Source: Gammaproteobacteria bacterium (GTDB lineage Bacteria; Pseudomonadota; Gammaproteobacteria; Eutrophobiales; Eutrophobiaceae). Taken from it: a stretch of 44,643 nt of DNA. The first letter of the stretch is position 1. Every line of letters begins with the position of its first letter. Where the stretch lies: NCBI GenBank assembly GCA_024278135.1, contig JAJRTU010000055.1, positions 1 through 44,643 of the forward strand, in the 5' to 3' direction. The notes below the pieces were generated by a model that was not told the DNA's origin, searched no databases, and worked only from the letters and a program-made list of their open reading frames with translations. Shown here in pieces: positions 28,350-37,259 of the stretch. A program made the translations under genes and the position numbers.

Positions 28350-29117
28350 ATGACTGTCAGTATAAAAAATCAGGATGAAATAGAAAAAATGCGCCGTGCA
28401 GGCAAACTTGCTGCGGATGTGTTGTTAATGATAGAACCTGAGGTCAGGGTCGGCGTCACCACCGCTGAGCTGGATCAGCGCTGCCACGATTACATTGTCA
28501 ATGTTCAACACGCCATCCCGGCCCCGCTCAATTACCGGGGTTTTCCCCGTTCCACCTGTATGTCCGTCAATCATGTGGTCTGTCACGGTATTCCCGGGAG
28601 CAAAAAACTGAAAAACGGCGATATCATCAACATCGACATCACCGTCATCAAGGACGGCTATCACGGCGATACCAGCAAGATGTTCTTTGTCGGTGAACCC
28701 TCAGTCCGCGCCAACCGGCTGGTGGACATTACTTATCAATGTATGTCCAAAGGGATCAGAATGATCAGACCCGGTGTGCAACTGGGCGATATTGGTCACG
28801 CCATCCAGCATCATGCTGAATCCAACAACTATTCTGTAGTGCGGGAATACTGTGGTCACGGCATCGGCAAAGTATTTCACGAAGAACCACAGATACTGCA
28901 CTATGGGCAGAAAGGTACCGGAATGATACTGGAACCGGGCATGACCTTCACCGTCGAACCCATGATTAACCTTGGCAAACGCCATGTAAAGCTGCTTCCG
29001 GATGAATGGACGGTGGTGACGAAAGATCGCTCCCTGTCCGCACAGTGGGAACATACTGTACTGGTGACAGAGGATGGCTTCGATGTACTGACAAGACGTC
29101 CGGATGAGGACTTCTGA
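28350..29117 (+). CDS. map: type I methionine aminopeptidase
   Basis: A 255-residue enzyme that removes the initiator Met from new proteins. The five metal ligands are visible in order: two Asp in NIDITVIKDGYHGDTSKMF, His in GIGKVFHEEPQ, and Glu in TVEPM and QWEHTV. ATG 28350 is preceded by AT-rich sequence with no clear ribosome site; the open frame continues upstream to 28266 but does not look like the family. It is divergent from rpsB, and the glnD ATG begins on the last base of its stop codon. Confidence 0.97.
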   Translation: MTVSIKNQDEIEKMRRAGKLAADVLLMIEPEVRVGVTTAELDQRCHDYIVNVQHAIPAPLNYRGFPRSTCMSVNHVVCHGIPGSKKLKNGDIINIDITVIKDGYHGDTSKMFFVGEPSVRANRLVDITYQCMSKGIRMIRPGVQLGDIGHAIQHHAESNNYSVVREYCGHGIGKVFHEEPQILHYGQKGTGMILEPGMTFTVEPMINLGKRHVKLLPDEWTVVTKDRSLSAQWEHTVLVTEDGFDVLTRRPDEDF

Positions 29118-30865
29118 TGCAATGGCAGGAGGGCATCGCTGATCCACAACTTTTTGATGCTGAACATTTTCAGCATCCACTGGACGATTCTGCATCGGCC
29201 CTGAAAGCCTACAAACAGGCCTTGCAGTCCGGCAAGGAATATCTCATCGATCAGTTTGAATCAGGTGGATCGATAAAAGATATTCTTTATCGCCGCGCCT
29301 GGTTGATTGACCAGCTGTTGACCTCTGTATGGCAAAATACCATCAGCTCTGAAAATGTTTCCCTTGTTGCTGTCGGCGGCTATGGCCGTGGTGAATTACA
29401 TCCCTGCTCAGATATCGATCTGATGATCCTGACACCGCCACGTATTGACAGAACATTAAAACAGGAGATTGAACAGTTTCTGACATTCCTGTGGGATATC
29501 GGTCTGGAAGTCGGGCACAGCGCCCGCAGCGTCAAAGATTGTTTCAATGCCGCCAGGGCGGATATTACTGTTGCCACCAATCTGATGGAGGCCAGACTGA
29601 TCACCGGTACTGAAAAACTTTTTCATGATATGTGTAAAGCGACCGGCCCCAAAAAGATTTGGCCCTCACGTAAATTTTTCCAGGCCAAATGGGCCGAACA
29701 GATAGAGCGCTATCGTAAATATGATGGAACAGAACATAAGCTGGAACCAAACATCAAGGAAGGTCCGGGCGGTCTGCGCGACATACAGGTGGTGGACTGG
29801 GTGGCCAAACGTCATTTTTCCGCCTCGCGTCTGAGTGAACTGGTCGATCACAATTTTCTCACCCTGGACGAATACAAGATCCTTGCTGATGGACGTGAAT
29901 TTCTCTGGCGTGTCCGCTTTGCATTACATACTCAAACCGGCCGTCATGAAGATCGCCTGCTATTTGACCATCAACGTAATGTCGCCAGAGCTTTCGGCTA
30001 TGACACGAAGGACAACAGTGGCGTAGAACAGTTCATGAAGGTGTATCACCGAACGGTACGCGAGCTTGGCAGACTCAATGAAATGCTGTTGCAGCATTTT
30101 CAGGAAGCGATTATTTATGCCAAGCGCAGAGAAAAGATTAAACCCATCAATAAACGATTTCAGATCCGCAACGATTTTATTGAAGTCTGCGATAACCGTG
30201 TCTTCAAACGTTGGCCCTTTGCCCTGCTGGAATTATTTTTATTGATACAACAGAATGACAGGGTCAAAGGGGTACGTGCCAGCACCATTCGTCTGGTCAG
30301 AGAGTCTATACACCTGATTGATGACAAGTATCGAAATGATCTGCGTAATCAAAGTCTGTTTCTGGAAATTATTCGTCAGCCACGCCGGGTGGGACACGAA
30401 CTCAGACGGATGCACAGATATGGCGTTCTTTCCGCCTATCTACCGGAATTTTCCGTTATAGAAGGACTGATGCAGTTCGATCTTTTTCATGTCTATACGG
30501 TTGATGAGCATACCCTGTTTGTGGTCAGGAATATGCGTCTTTTTGAACATGGTGAGCATTCAGACAAATTTCCTCTTTGTCAGCAAATCCTGAAAGAAAT
30601 CCCGAAACAGGAGTTGCTGTATCTGGCCGGTATGTTTCATGACATCGCCAAGGGTCGCGGTGGCAGTCATGCCGATCTGGGAGCAGAGGATGCACTCAGG
30701 TTTTGCCATAATCACAAGCTGCCTGAATTTGACTGTCGGCTGGTGGCCTGGCTGGTGCGCAACCACTTGTTAATGACCAAAACAGCCCAACGCAAGGATA
30801 TAAATGATCCTGAAGTCATCAACCATTTTGCCTCCAAAGTGGGCGATATCATGCATCTCAATTAG
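29117..30865 (+). CDS. glnD: PII uridylyltransferase/UR, N-terminal part ending at in-frame TAG
   Basis: The first 582 residues of GlnD, which uridylylates PII when glutamine is low and removes UMP when it is high. The nucleotidyltransferase site is intact (GGYGRGELHPCSDIDL, Asp99 and Asp101), followed by the linker domain and the HD domain with MFHDIAKGRGGSHADLGA. The frame then hits TAG at 30863-30865. Past it the same frame continues as LYLLTVADICGTN. As I recall it, E. coli GlnD reads RYLVCLTVADICATN, so the TAG stands where a Tyr is expected, one base from TAT or TAC. With readthrough the protein would be about 885 residues (E. coli 890). The truncated product would keep the UTase domain but lose the end of the HD region and both ACT domains. 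Confidence 0.85.
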   Translation: MQWQEGIADPQLFDAEHFQHPLDDSASALKAYKQALQSGKEYLIDQFESGGSIKDILYRRAWLIDQLLTSVWQNTISSENVSLVAVGGYGRGELHPCSDIDLMILTPPRIDRTLKQEIEQFLTFLWDIGLEVGHSARSVKDCFNAARADITVATNLMEARLITGTEKLFHDMCKATGPKKIWPSRKFFQAKWAEQIERYRKYDGTEHKLEPNIKEGPGGLRDIQVVDWVAKRHFSASRLSELVDHNFLTLDEYKILADGREFLWRVRFALHTQTGRHEDRLLFDHQRNVARAFGYDTKDNSGVEQFMKVYHRTVRELGRLNEMLLQHFQEAIIYAKRREKIKPINKRFQIRNDFIEVCDNRVFKRWPFALLELFLLIQQNDRVKGVRASTIRLVRESIHLIDDKYRNDLRNQSLFLEIIRQPRRVGHELRRMHRYGVLSAYLPEFSVIEGLMQFDLFHVYTVDEHTLFVVRNMRLFEHGEHSDKFPLCQQILKEIPKQELLYLAGMFHDIAKGRGGSHADLGAEDALRFCHNHKLPEFDCRLVAWLVRNHLLMTKTAQRKDINDPEVINHFASKVGDIMHLN

Positions 30866-30880
30866 CTGTATCTGCTTACG

Positions 30881-31774
30881 GTGGCGGATATCTGCGGGAC
30901 CAATCCAAAACTCTGGAACAGCTGGAAAGATGCGCTGATTGCCGATCTTTACGGCAAAACCAAGCTTGCTATATGGCGCGGTCTGGAGAACCCCATTGAC
31001 AAGGCTGAACGTATCGCTGAATCAAGGAAAGCATCCTTGAACCTGATCAAAAATCAGTCCGGGTTGAGGATCAATCCGGTGGAATTATGGGACTCGCTGG
31101 GCGAAGATTATTTTATACGTTACTCTCCTGACGAGATTGCCTGGCATACAAGGGCCATCACGAAATCAAATTCCATAAAGTTTCCCCTGATTGCCGTCCG
31201 TGAGTTTACCTTTCGTGGCGGCACCGAAATATTCATCTACACAAAAGATCAAAACAATCTTTTTTCACGAACAACTTACACACTCGATCGTCTGGGACTG
31301 AATATTGTCGATGCGAGAATCATCACCTCTTCCAATAACTTTACTCTGGATACGTTCATCGTCCTGGAAAAAACCGGTGAGCCTGTCAAAGGCAGGGACA
31401 GAGTCAGGGAAATTCGAAACGCACTGAAGCAGCAATTGTCATCCCTTGATGAACCCTTGAGAAAATCATCCAGTGTACATTCCAGTAAATTGAAGCATTT
31501 CCCCATCCCGACCAGAGTTTTTTTCAGCCAGGACGTCAATAATTCCCGTACGATAATGGAAGTGACTGCCACTGACCGATCCGGTTTCCTGTCCAGTATC
31601 GGTATGGCACTTGAGTTTTGCGGCGCGACGCTGCAAGGCGCAAAAATCGCCACCTATGGTGAGCGCGTGGAGGATATATTCTTCATTACTGATGAGAATA
31701 ATCAGATAATCACAGATGAAATCAAACTCGAGTGTCTGGAGAATTCCATCACCCGATCCCTCACCGACAACTAG
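30881..31774 (+). CDS. GlnD C-terminal part (end of HD region, two ACT domains)
   Basis: The remainder of glnD in the same frame, directly after the internal TAG; the frame opens at 30866 and the first possible start is GTG 30881. It encodes the end of the HD region (ADICGTNPKLWNSWKDALIADLY) and two ACT domains (about FRGGTEIFIYTKDQ... and IMEVTATDRSGFLSSIG...), which sense glutamine. I see no further stop or frameshift. No ribosome site is evident before the GTG, so separate translation is doubtful. This is either the distal half of a pseudogene or is made by readthrough. Confidence 0.75.
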   Translation: MADICGTNPKLWNSWKDALIADLYGKTKLAIWRGLENPIDKAERIAESRKASLNLIKNQSGLRINPVELWDSLGEDYFIRYSPDEIAWHTRAITKSNSIKFPLIAVREFTFRGGTEIFIYTKDQNNLFSRTTYTLDRLGLNIVDARIITSSNNFTLDTFIVLEKTGEPVKGRDRVREIRNALKQQLSSLDEPLRKSSSVHSSKLKHFPIPTRVFFSQDVNNSRTIMEVTATDRSGFLSSIGMALEFCGATLQGAKIATYGERVEDIFFITDENNQIITDEIKLECLENSITRSLTDN

Positions 31775-31787
31775 CGTTCCTGGCCAG

Positions 31788-32462
31788 GTGACAGCCGCAA
31801 TCGCGCCAAAGTCTGAAAAAGAATTGCTGGCGAGTGCCTGGGGCATGGTGGGAAAATCCCTGCAACAGATTGCCGACAGCCTTGGTCTGCGAGTACCGGA
31901 CAATCAACTCCGGGCAAAAGGCTGGGTGGGCGCTTTGATGGAAATGTACCTGGGTGCGACGGCTTCATCCCTGCCTGAACCGGATTTTCAGCATATCGGT
32001 GTGGAACTGAAAACGCTGCCCCTTAACCGATACGGTAAACCCAAAGAATCGACCTACGTTTGCACTGTCTCTCTGCGAGGGAATATTGGCCAGCGCTGGG
32101 AGAATTCCACAGTTAAACTGAAGTTGAACAGGGTCCTGTGGGTTCCCATTGAAGCAGAAGCAACGATTCCTTTGTCACAAAGACGGGTAGGCAATCCCTT
32201 TATATGGAGTCCAAGTCCGCTTCAGGAAACTGATCTACGCAATGACTGGCAGGAGTTAATGGACATGGTAAGTATGGGAGAACTGGAACAGCTCAGCTCC
32301 AGACAGGGAAAATATCTGCAAATTCGTCCGAAGGCAGCCGACGCCAGAGCCTTGTCGGAAACCACGATCGGCAGCGGTGAAACTGGCCTGACTCTGCCCA
32401 GGGGGTTTTATTTGCGTCCAGCGTTTACCCGGATGCTGATTAAAGAACACAATCAGCCATGA
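31788..32462 (+). CDS. mutH: DNA mismatch repair endonuclease MutH
   Basis: A protein of about 224 residues that nicks the unmethylated strand at hemimethylated GATC sites during mismatch repair. The catalytic D-x6-E-x-K is present as Asp66, Glu73 and Lys75 in PEPDFQHIGVELKTLP. KGWVGALMEMYLGA, RPKAADARAL and PRGFYLRPAFT are family hallmarks. Two starts are possible. GTG 31788 gives the usual length (E. coli 229) and no overlap with glnD; ATG 31716 overlaps glnD by 59 bases and adds 24 Ser/Pro-rich residues. Neither has a strong ribosome site. MutH implies Dam methylation in this organism. Confidence 0.92.
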   Translation: MTAAIAPKSEKELLASAWGMVGKSLQQIADSLGLRVPDNQLRAKGWVGALMEMYLGATASSLPEPDFQHIGVELKTLPLNRYGKPKESTYVCTVSLRGNIGQRWENSTVKLKLNRVLWVPIEAEATIPLSQRRVGNPFIWSPSPLQETDLRNDWQELMDMVSMGELEQLSSRQGKYLQIRPKAADARALSETTIGSGETGLTLPRGFYLRPAFTRMLIKEHNQP

Positions 32463-32622
32463 ACCGCCCCGCAACAAGCTATGGGGAGGGGTGCTGCATC
32501 GTGCGAGCAGCCTGCCTTTGGTGTAAGCACTGTCGACGATACTGAGGTCGTCATGCAATCCAGAGAGGTGAAGGGCTGTTTATGCTGTTCCATTCAGGAC
32601 AGCACAGCTTTGAAGCAACCGT

Positions 32623-32628
32623 TATAAT
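32623..32628 (+). promoter_or_regulatory. possible -10 box for dusA
   Basis: A perfect TATAAT lies 30 bases before the dusA ATG, in a 195-base gap after mutH that otherwise holds nothing I can identify. No good -35 box is at the right distance, so this is tentative. Confidence 0.35.
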
Positions 32629-32657
32629 AAACATTTGCTCTCTGCCTTTATTCACTG

Positions 32658-33632
32658 ATGTCCCTGATCAACCGAAAATTTTGCGTCGCACCGATGATGA
32701 CCCATACGGATCGTCATTTTCGTTATTTTCTTCGTTTGATTTCAAAACGTGTGATGCTTTATACCGAAATGCTCACCACGGGTGCACTTATTCACGGCGA
32801 CAGGGCGCATTTTCTCACTTATAACCAGGAGGAGCACCCGCTGGCCCTGCAGTTGGGAGGAAGCGAGCCCTTGCAGCTCGGCCAATGCGCATTGCTGGCG
32901 GAGGATAAGGGCTATGACGAGATTAATCTGAATATTGGCTGCCCCAGCAACCGGGTGCAATCCGGCCAGTTCGGTGCCTGTCTGATGGCCCGGCCCGATC
33001 TTGTTGCCGAGTGCGTTCACAGCATGCAATCAAAAGTGGAGATTCCCGTCACAGTCAAAACCCGTATTGGTATTGATCAGTTGGACAGATACGAAGATCT
33101 TTTCAATTTTATCCGAATTGTGAGTAATGCGGGTTGTAAAATTTTTATCATTCATGCCCGCAAGGCCTGGTTAAAAGGGCTGAGTCCACGACAAAACCGG
33201 GAAATCCCACCGCTGAGATACGAGGTGGTTTATGCCATTAAAAAAGATTTTCCTGATCTTGAGATAATTATTAACGGCGGTATTACCTCGCTGCAACAAT
33301 GCAGGACGCACCTGCAACAGCTTGATGGCGTCATGCTCGGACGCGCTGTCTGCCATAATCCTTATCTGCTCGCTGAGATCGATCAGAACATCTTTCAGCA
33401 AACAGATCCCGTTATTTCCCGACACGAAATATTGCAACAGTATATGGGGTATATCGATTCACAACTCGCACAGGGTGTGTATTTAAATCATATGTCGCGT
33501 CATATCCTTGGCCTGTTCCAGGAACAGCACGGTGCACGCGCCTACCGCCGCCTGCTCAGCGAGCAGGCCTGCAAACCCGGCGCGGATCTGCGGGTGATTA
33601 AACAGGCGATGCAACTTGTCCAGATCGCCTGA
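32658..33632 (+). CDS. dusA: tRNA-dihydrouridine(20/20a) synthase
   Basis: A 324-residue flavin enzyme that reduces uridines in the tRNA D-loop. The TIM-barrel starts with FCVAPMMTHTDRHFRYFLR; NLNIGCPSNRVQSGQFGACLM includes the catalytic Cys (about 108). The DusA-specific HARKAWLKGLSPRQNREIPPL and INGGI segments distinguish it from DusB and DusC. The stop lies seven bases before the next gene. Confidence 0.95.
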   Translation: MSLINRKFCVAPMMTHTDRHFRYFLRLISKRVMLYTEMLTTGALIHGDRAHFLTYNQEEHPLALQLGGSEPLQLGQCALLAEDKGYDEINLNIGCPSNRVQSGQFGACLMARPDLVAECVHSMQSKVEIPVTVKTRIGIDQLDRYEDLFNFIRIVSNAGCKIFIIHARKAWLKGLSPRQNREIPPLRYEVVYAIKKDFPDLEIIINGGITSLQQCRTHLQQLDGVMLGRAVCHNPYLLAEIDQNIFQQTDPVISRHEILQQYMGYIDSQLAQGVYLNHMSRHILGLFQEQHGARAYRRLLSEQACKPGADLRVIKQAMQLVQIA

Positions 33633-33639
33633 ATAACAA

Positions 33640-35454
33640 ATGCGCTCGCAAATCAAGTTACCGTTGTTGATTTACGATGGTGATTGCGATATCTGCGGTG
33701 AGTGGGTTCGTTACTGGAAAAAATTAACTGCCGGAAAAATAGACTATCGTCCTTATCAGGAAGTGCACGAAGACTTTCCCGGTATTTCAACAGACGAATT
33801 TAAACAGGCTATACAGTTTGTGAACAGCGATGGCACCGTACTCGCCGGTGCCGCCGCCACATTTGCCGTTTACAGCAAGGTCTCCGGTTCGGGTCTGGCT
33901 GCCCGCCTTTACCGTACGCTGCCGGGTTTCGCCTCTGCCAGCGAGTTTGGCTATCACTTCTTCTCAAAATACCGGGGGCTGTTGCGTTTTATAACGCACC
34001 TGTTTTGGGGACGGGAAAGAGAACCCGCACAGTATCACCTGAGCACTCAGATCTTCCTGCGATTGTCAGGCTGTATTTATCTCGCCGCTTTTGTCTCGTT
34101 CGGTGTACAGATCACCGGCCTGATCGGCACAGAAGGTGTGTTGCCGCTGGAACAATACCTGCCGCAGCTGGAACAATACCTCGGGGCAAAAGCCTACTGG
34201 CAAACACCGATGTTGTTCTGGTTCTATCTGAGTGACGGAGTATTACAGCTGACTTGTCTGCTTGGCGCCTTTTTATCCTGCCTGTTGATATTCAATTTTT
34301 TTCCACGCATGGTATTGATTCTACTGTATCTGCTCTACCTCTCGTTATATTACGCAGGTCAGACATTCATGACCTTTCAATGGGATCTGTTGTTACTGGA
34401 AACAGGGTTTCTGGCGATATTTTTACCATCGGGTTCGAGGCTGGTGATATGGCTGTATCGATGGCTGCTGTTCCGCTTCATGTTTCTCGGCGGACTGGTG
34501 AAAATAATCAGTCGCGATCCCAACTGGGACGGTTTAACAGCACTCAACTATCATTTCGAAACGCAACCGCTGCCCACTGCGGCAGCATGGTATGCGCATC
34601 ACCTGCCCGAACCCTTATTGATGACCGGGGTCGCTCTGACCTTGATTGTCGAATTAATCCTGCCCTTTTTTATTTTCTTCCCGCGTCGATTTCGCATGGT
34701 CGCAGCATGTTGTTTTATTGTTTTCCAGTCCTTGATCATACTGACGGGAAATTATAATTTTTTTAACCTGCTCACTATTATCATTTGTCTGTTTCTGTTT
34801 GATGATGCGGCGATAAAATCATGCTTGCCCGGACGCTTGATTTCACTCTTTGCGGTTCAACAAAAAAACACTCGGTACCAAACACCCGGCTACATCGTTA
34901 TCCCTGTTGCCCTCGTCATTCTGTTCTCCAGTATTGAACAAATGCACACTCTCATGAATCCCCGTCATCAAGCGGCGCTTTCAATCGTCACACGAATAAT
35001 TTTACCTTGGCATATCACCCAGAACTACGGCCCTTTTGCCACGATGACCACAGTACGTCATGAGATAGTAATCGAAGGCAGTCAGGATGGACTGACATGG
35101 AAGGAATATCATTTTAAATACAAGCCGGGAGATGTCTCACTGAAACCCCGCCGGGTAATACTGCATCAACCTCGACTTGACTGGCAAATGTGGTTTGCCG
35201 CCTTAAGCAGGCCGGAACAAAATCCGTGGTTTCAGAATCTGCTTTATCAATTACTGCTGGACAGCCGACCCGTGACAGGCCTGCTCGCATCCAATCCTTT
35301 CCCTGACGAAGCACCTGCTCTAGTTCGCGCCCGTTACTATGAATACCATTTCACCACTCCGGAGAAAAGAAAATCAACTGGTCAGTGGTGGACCCGTCAA
35401 CTTGTTGCGGACTACTACCCGCCCATACGCCTGTCCGTGAGCACGAAGAATTGA
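33640..35454 (+). CDS. DCC (DUF393) and lipase maturation factor fusion protein
   Basis: A 604-residue two-part protein. Residues 1-120 are a thioredoxin-like DCC domain with the motif YDGDCDICG (Cys16, Cys19). From about 140 on it is a polytopic membrane protein of the lipase maturation factor family (LMF1 in animals), with FMTFQWDLLLLETGFLAIF, LFRFMFLGGLVKI and the C-terminal HQPRLDWQMWFAAL. LMF1 helps fold secreted lipases; the bacterial role is not settled. The fusion suggests thiol-disulfide chemistry tied to folding of an exported protein, which is inference. Confidence 0.85.
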   Translation: MRSQIKLPLLIYDGDCDICGEWVRYWKKLTAGKIDYRPYQEVHEDFPGISTDEFKQAIQFVNSDGTVLAGAAATFAVYSKVSGSGLAARLYRTLPGFASASEFGYHFFSKYRGLLRFITHLFWGREREPAQYHLSTQIFLRLSGCIYLAAFVSFGVQITGLIGTEGVLPLEQYLPQLEQYLGAKAYWQTPMLFWFYLSDGVLQLTCLLGAFLSCLLIFNFFPRMVLILLYLLYLSLYYAGQTFMTFQWDLLLLETGFLAIFLPSGSRLVIWLYRWLLFRFMFLGGLVKIISRDPNWDGLTALNYHFETQPLPTAAAWYAHHLPEPLLMTGVALTLIVELILPFFIFFPRRFRMVAACCFIVFQSLIILTGNYNFFNLLTIIICLFLFDDAAIKSCLPGRLISLFAVQQKNTRYQTPGYIVIPVALVILFSSIEQMHTLMNPRHQAALSIVTRIILPWHITQNYGPFATMTTVRHEIVIEGSQDGLTWKEYHFKYKPGDVSLKPRRVILHQPRLDWQMWFAALSRPEQNPWFQNLLYQLLLDSRPVTGLLASNPFPDEAPALVRARYYEYHFTTPEKRKSTGQWWTRQLVADYYPPIRLSVSTKN

Positions 35455-35611
35455 TTGACGGCGAAATGCGTACAACTTGTAGCATGCAGACCTGACAGTA
35501 CTTGTTTTCCTGTGACAAAAGTCCGACTGACAAAGCTTTTACTTGGATATTGCCGACGATTATGTGATCATCGCCGTCGTTTTAATGCAATCCATATTTA
35601 GGAAAAAATCA

Positions 35612-36289
35612 ATGAAATCCATGTTCCTGGCCCTGTTCGCCGTCTCTGTTTTCCTCTGTTCGGGAGTGGCGCTTGCCGAAAAACAACCTGCTTCAGAGAA
35701 AGAAAAATTCAGTTATGCCGTTGGTGTACAACTCGCACAAAATATTACTCGACAGGATATTCAGCTGGATCTCGATGCTTTTTTACAGGCTATTCGCGAT
35801 ATCATCACTTCGACACCGCTGAAGGTCAGCGTTGAAGAGATGCAGCAGGCCCTGGTCAACTATCGCGACAAGGAACTGAAAAAGCAGGATGGGCTGGCAA
35901 AAATAAACAAGTCAGAAGGCGAGAAATTTCTTAAAGAGAATAAAACAAAAGAAGGTGTTGTCAGCGTCCCCGGTGGCCTGCAATACAAGATCATCAAAAA
36001 GGGTGAGGGGAAAAAGCCCCAACCGGACGACAGCGTCATTGTTCATTATCGTGGTACTTTGCTTAGCGGCAAAGAGTTCGACAGTTCCTACAGCCGGGGT
36101 GAACCCATCACTTTGAACTTAAAAAGTGTTATAAAAGCCTGGCAAATCGCCTTGCCGATGATGCGAACAGGCGCGAAGTGGCAACTTTATGTGCCCTCTG
36201 AGCTCGCCTATGGCGCCAAGTCAGCCGGGCCGGATATCGGTCCGAACTCTACCCTTATCTTCGATGTGGAATTGATTGCCGTTAAATAA
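35612..36289 (+). CDS. FKBP-type peptidyl-prolyl isomerase, Mip/FkpA-like
   Basis: A 225-residue periplasmic prolyl isomerase. A signal peptide (about 1-22, cleaved after LA in GVALAEKQ) is followed by the N-terminal dimerisation domain (YAVGVQLAQNITRQDIQLDLDAF) and a long helix. The C-terminal FKBP domain (about 125-225) contains VHYRGTLLSGKEFDSSY and PSELAYGAKSAGPDIGPNSTLIFDVELI. ATG 35612 has AGGA nine bases upstream; the longer frame from 35543 is less likely. In this family the dimer acts as a folding chaperone for exported proteins. Confidence 0.92.
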   Translation: MKSMFLALFAVSVFLCSGVALAEKQPASEKEKFSYAVGVQLAQNITRQDIQLDLDAFLQAIRDIITSTPLKVSVEEMQQALVNYRDKELKKQDGLAKINKSEGEKFLKENKTKEGVVSVPGGLQYKIIKKGEGKKPQPDDSVIVHYRGTLLSGKEFDSSYSRGEPITLNLKSVIKAWQIALPMMRTGAKWQLYVPSELAYGAKSAGPDIGPNSTLIFDVELIAVK

Positions 36290-36338
36290 TTCGTTGCCAC
36301 CGGCGAGTTCTTCAGCATATGCAATCATTGTCCGGGCG

Positions 36339-36372
36339 AAAAAACCCCGATCACATATTCTCAACATCGGGG
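36339..36372 (-). terminator. Rho-independent terminator of the SDR gene
   Basis: CCCCGAT (36345-36351) and ATCGGGG (36366-36372) form a perfect 7-bp stem with a 14-base loop. On the minus strand the stem is followed by six T. It lies about 70 bases past the stop of the dehydrogenase gene; from the plus strand it could also weakly end the FKBP transcript. Confidence 0.7.
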
Positions 36373-36444
36373 ACTTCTCTGCTACGCTCTGTGCTGCATG
36401 GACTGATGCCTGATTTTCCCACAGGAAATAGGCGCTGAGTCTGT

Positions 36445-37200
36445 TTATACCAGACCACCGTTTATATTGAGTACTTCTGCGGTGATATAAGCCGCTTCAT
36501 CCGAAGCCAGATACACAGCCGCCCGGGCGACATCATCCGCCAGGCCAAAGCGTTGCATGGGAATTTCCTTGATGCGTGCCTGATAATAATCCCCGGCCAT
36601 TGCTTCATCAGCAAAGGCAGTCTGGATCCAGCCCGGTGCCAGTACATTCACTCTCACATCCGGTGCACAGGTCCTGGCCAGTGATTTACTGAATCCCAGC
36701 ACCCCTGCCTTCACCGCAGCAAACATCTGTGGGTTGCGTCCGGCAAAGCCGTGGATGGCCAGATCCCAGGACATATTGATGATCACGCCCCTTCCTCTGT
36801 TTTGCATTAACGGGACGACCGACCAGCAGCAATTAATGGTTCCCATCAAATCCACTGCGATCAGTTGTTGTAATTTTTGCTGATCATCGGCCGCGGAATT
36901 CTCGCCGGTGAGAATATCCGCACCGGCATTATTCACCCAGATATCAATATCTCCCAGCAGGGTCTGAGCCTTCTCCAGCAGCCTGTCTATGCCATCCTGC
37001 CGGGATATATCAGCCTGAACAGCACTCGCCTGCCCACCTTGCTCTTTGATCTCGGCCACCAGTTGCCTGGCGGCCTGTTCGCTTCTGTTGTAATTGACAA
37101 TAACGTGTGCGCCTTCGCTGGCGAAGGCGCCGGCAATGCCGCAGCCTATGCCGCTGCTGGCGCCGGTAACGACCGCTGTTTTGTGCTGAAGTCGAGACAT
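36445..37200 (-). CDS. short-chain dehydrogenase-like protein lacking the catalytic Tyr
   Basis: A 251-residue protein of the SDR family, resembling FabG and glucose-dehydrogenase types. The NAD(P) loop TGASSGIG (12-19) and NNAG (90-93) are intact, and it ends with the usual LNINGGLV. The active-site Ser144 (NMSW) and Lys164 are present, but the Tyr of YxxxK is Phe160 (MFAAVK). Normal SDR reduction needs that Tyr, so the enzyme may be inactive, may use other chemistry, or may only bind. It is divergent from the glycosyltransferase gene. Substrate unknown. Confidence 0.85.
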   Translation of the reverse strand: MSRLQHKTAVVTGASSGIGCGIAGAFASEGAHVIVNYNRSEQAARQLVAEIKEQGGQASAVQADISRQDGIDRLLEKAQTLLGDIDIWVNNAGADILTGENSAADDQQKLQQLIAVDLMGTINCCWSVVPLMQNRGRGVIINMSWDLAIHGFAGRNPQMFAAVKAGVLGFSKSLARTCAPDVRVNVLAPGWIQTAFADEAMAGDYYQARIKEIPMQRFGLADDVARAAVYLASDEAAYITAEVLNINGGLV

Positions 37201-37259
37201 AAACTTTTCAATTTGTGGGATGAAGTGATATTTTACACAAATTGAAATTGAATGATCCC

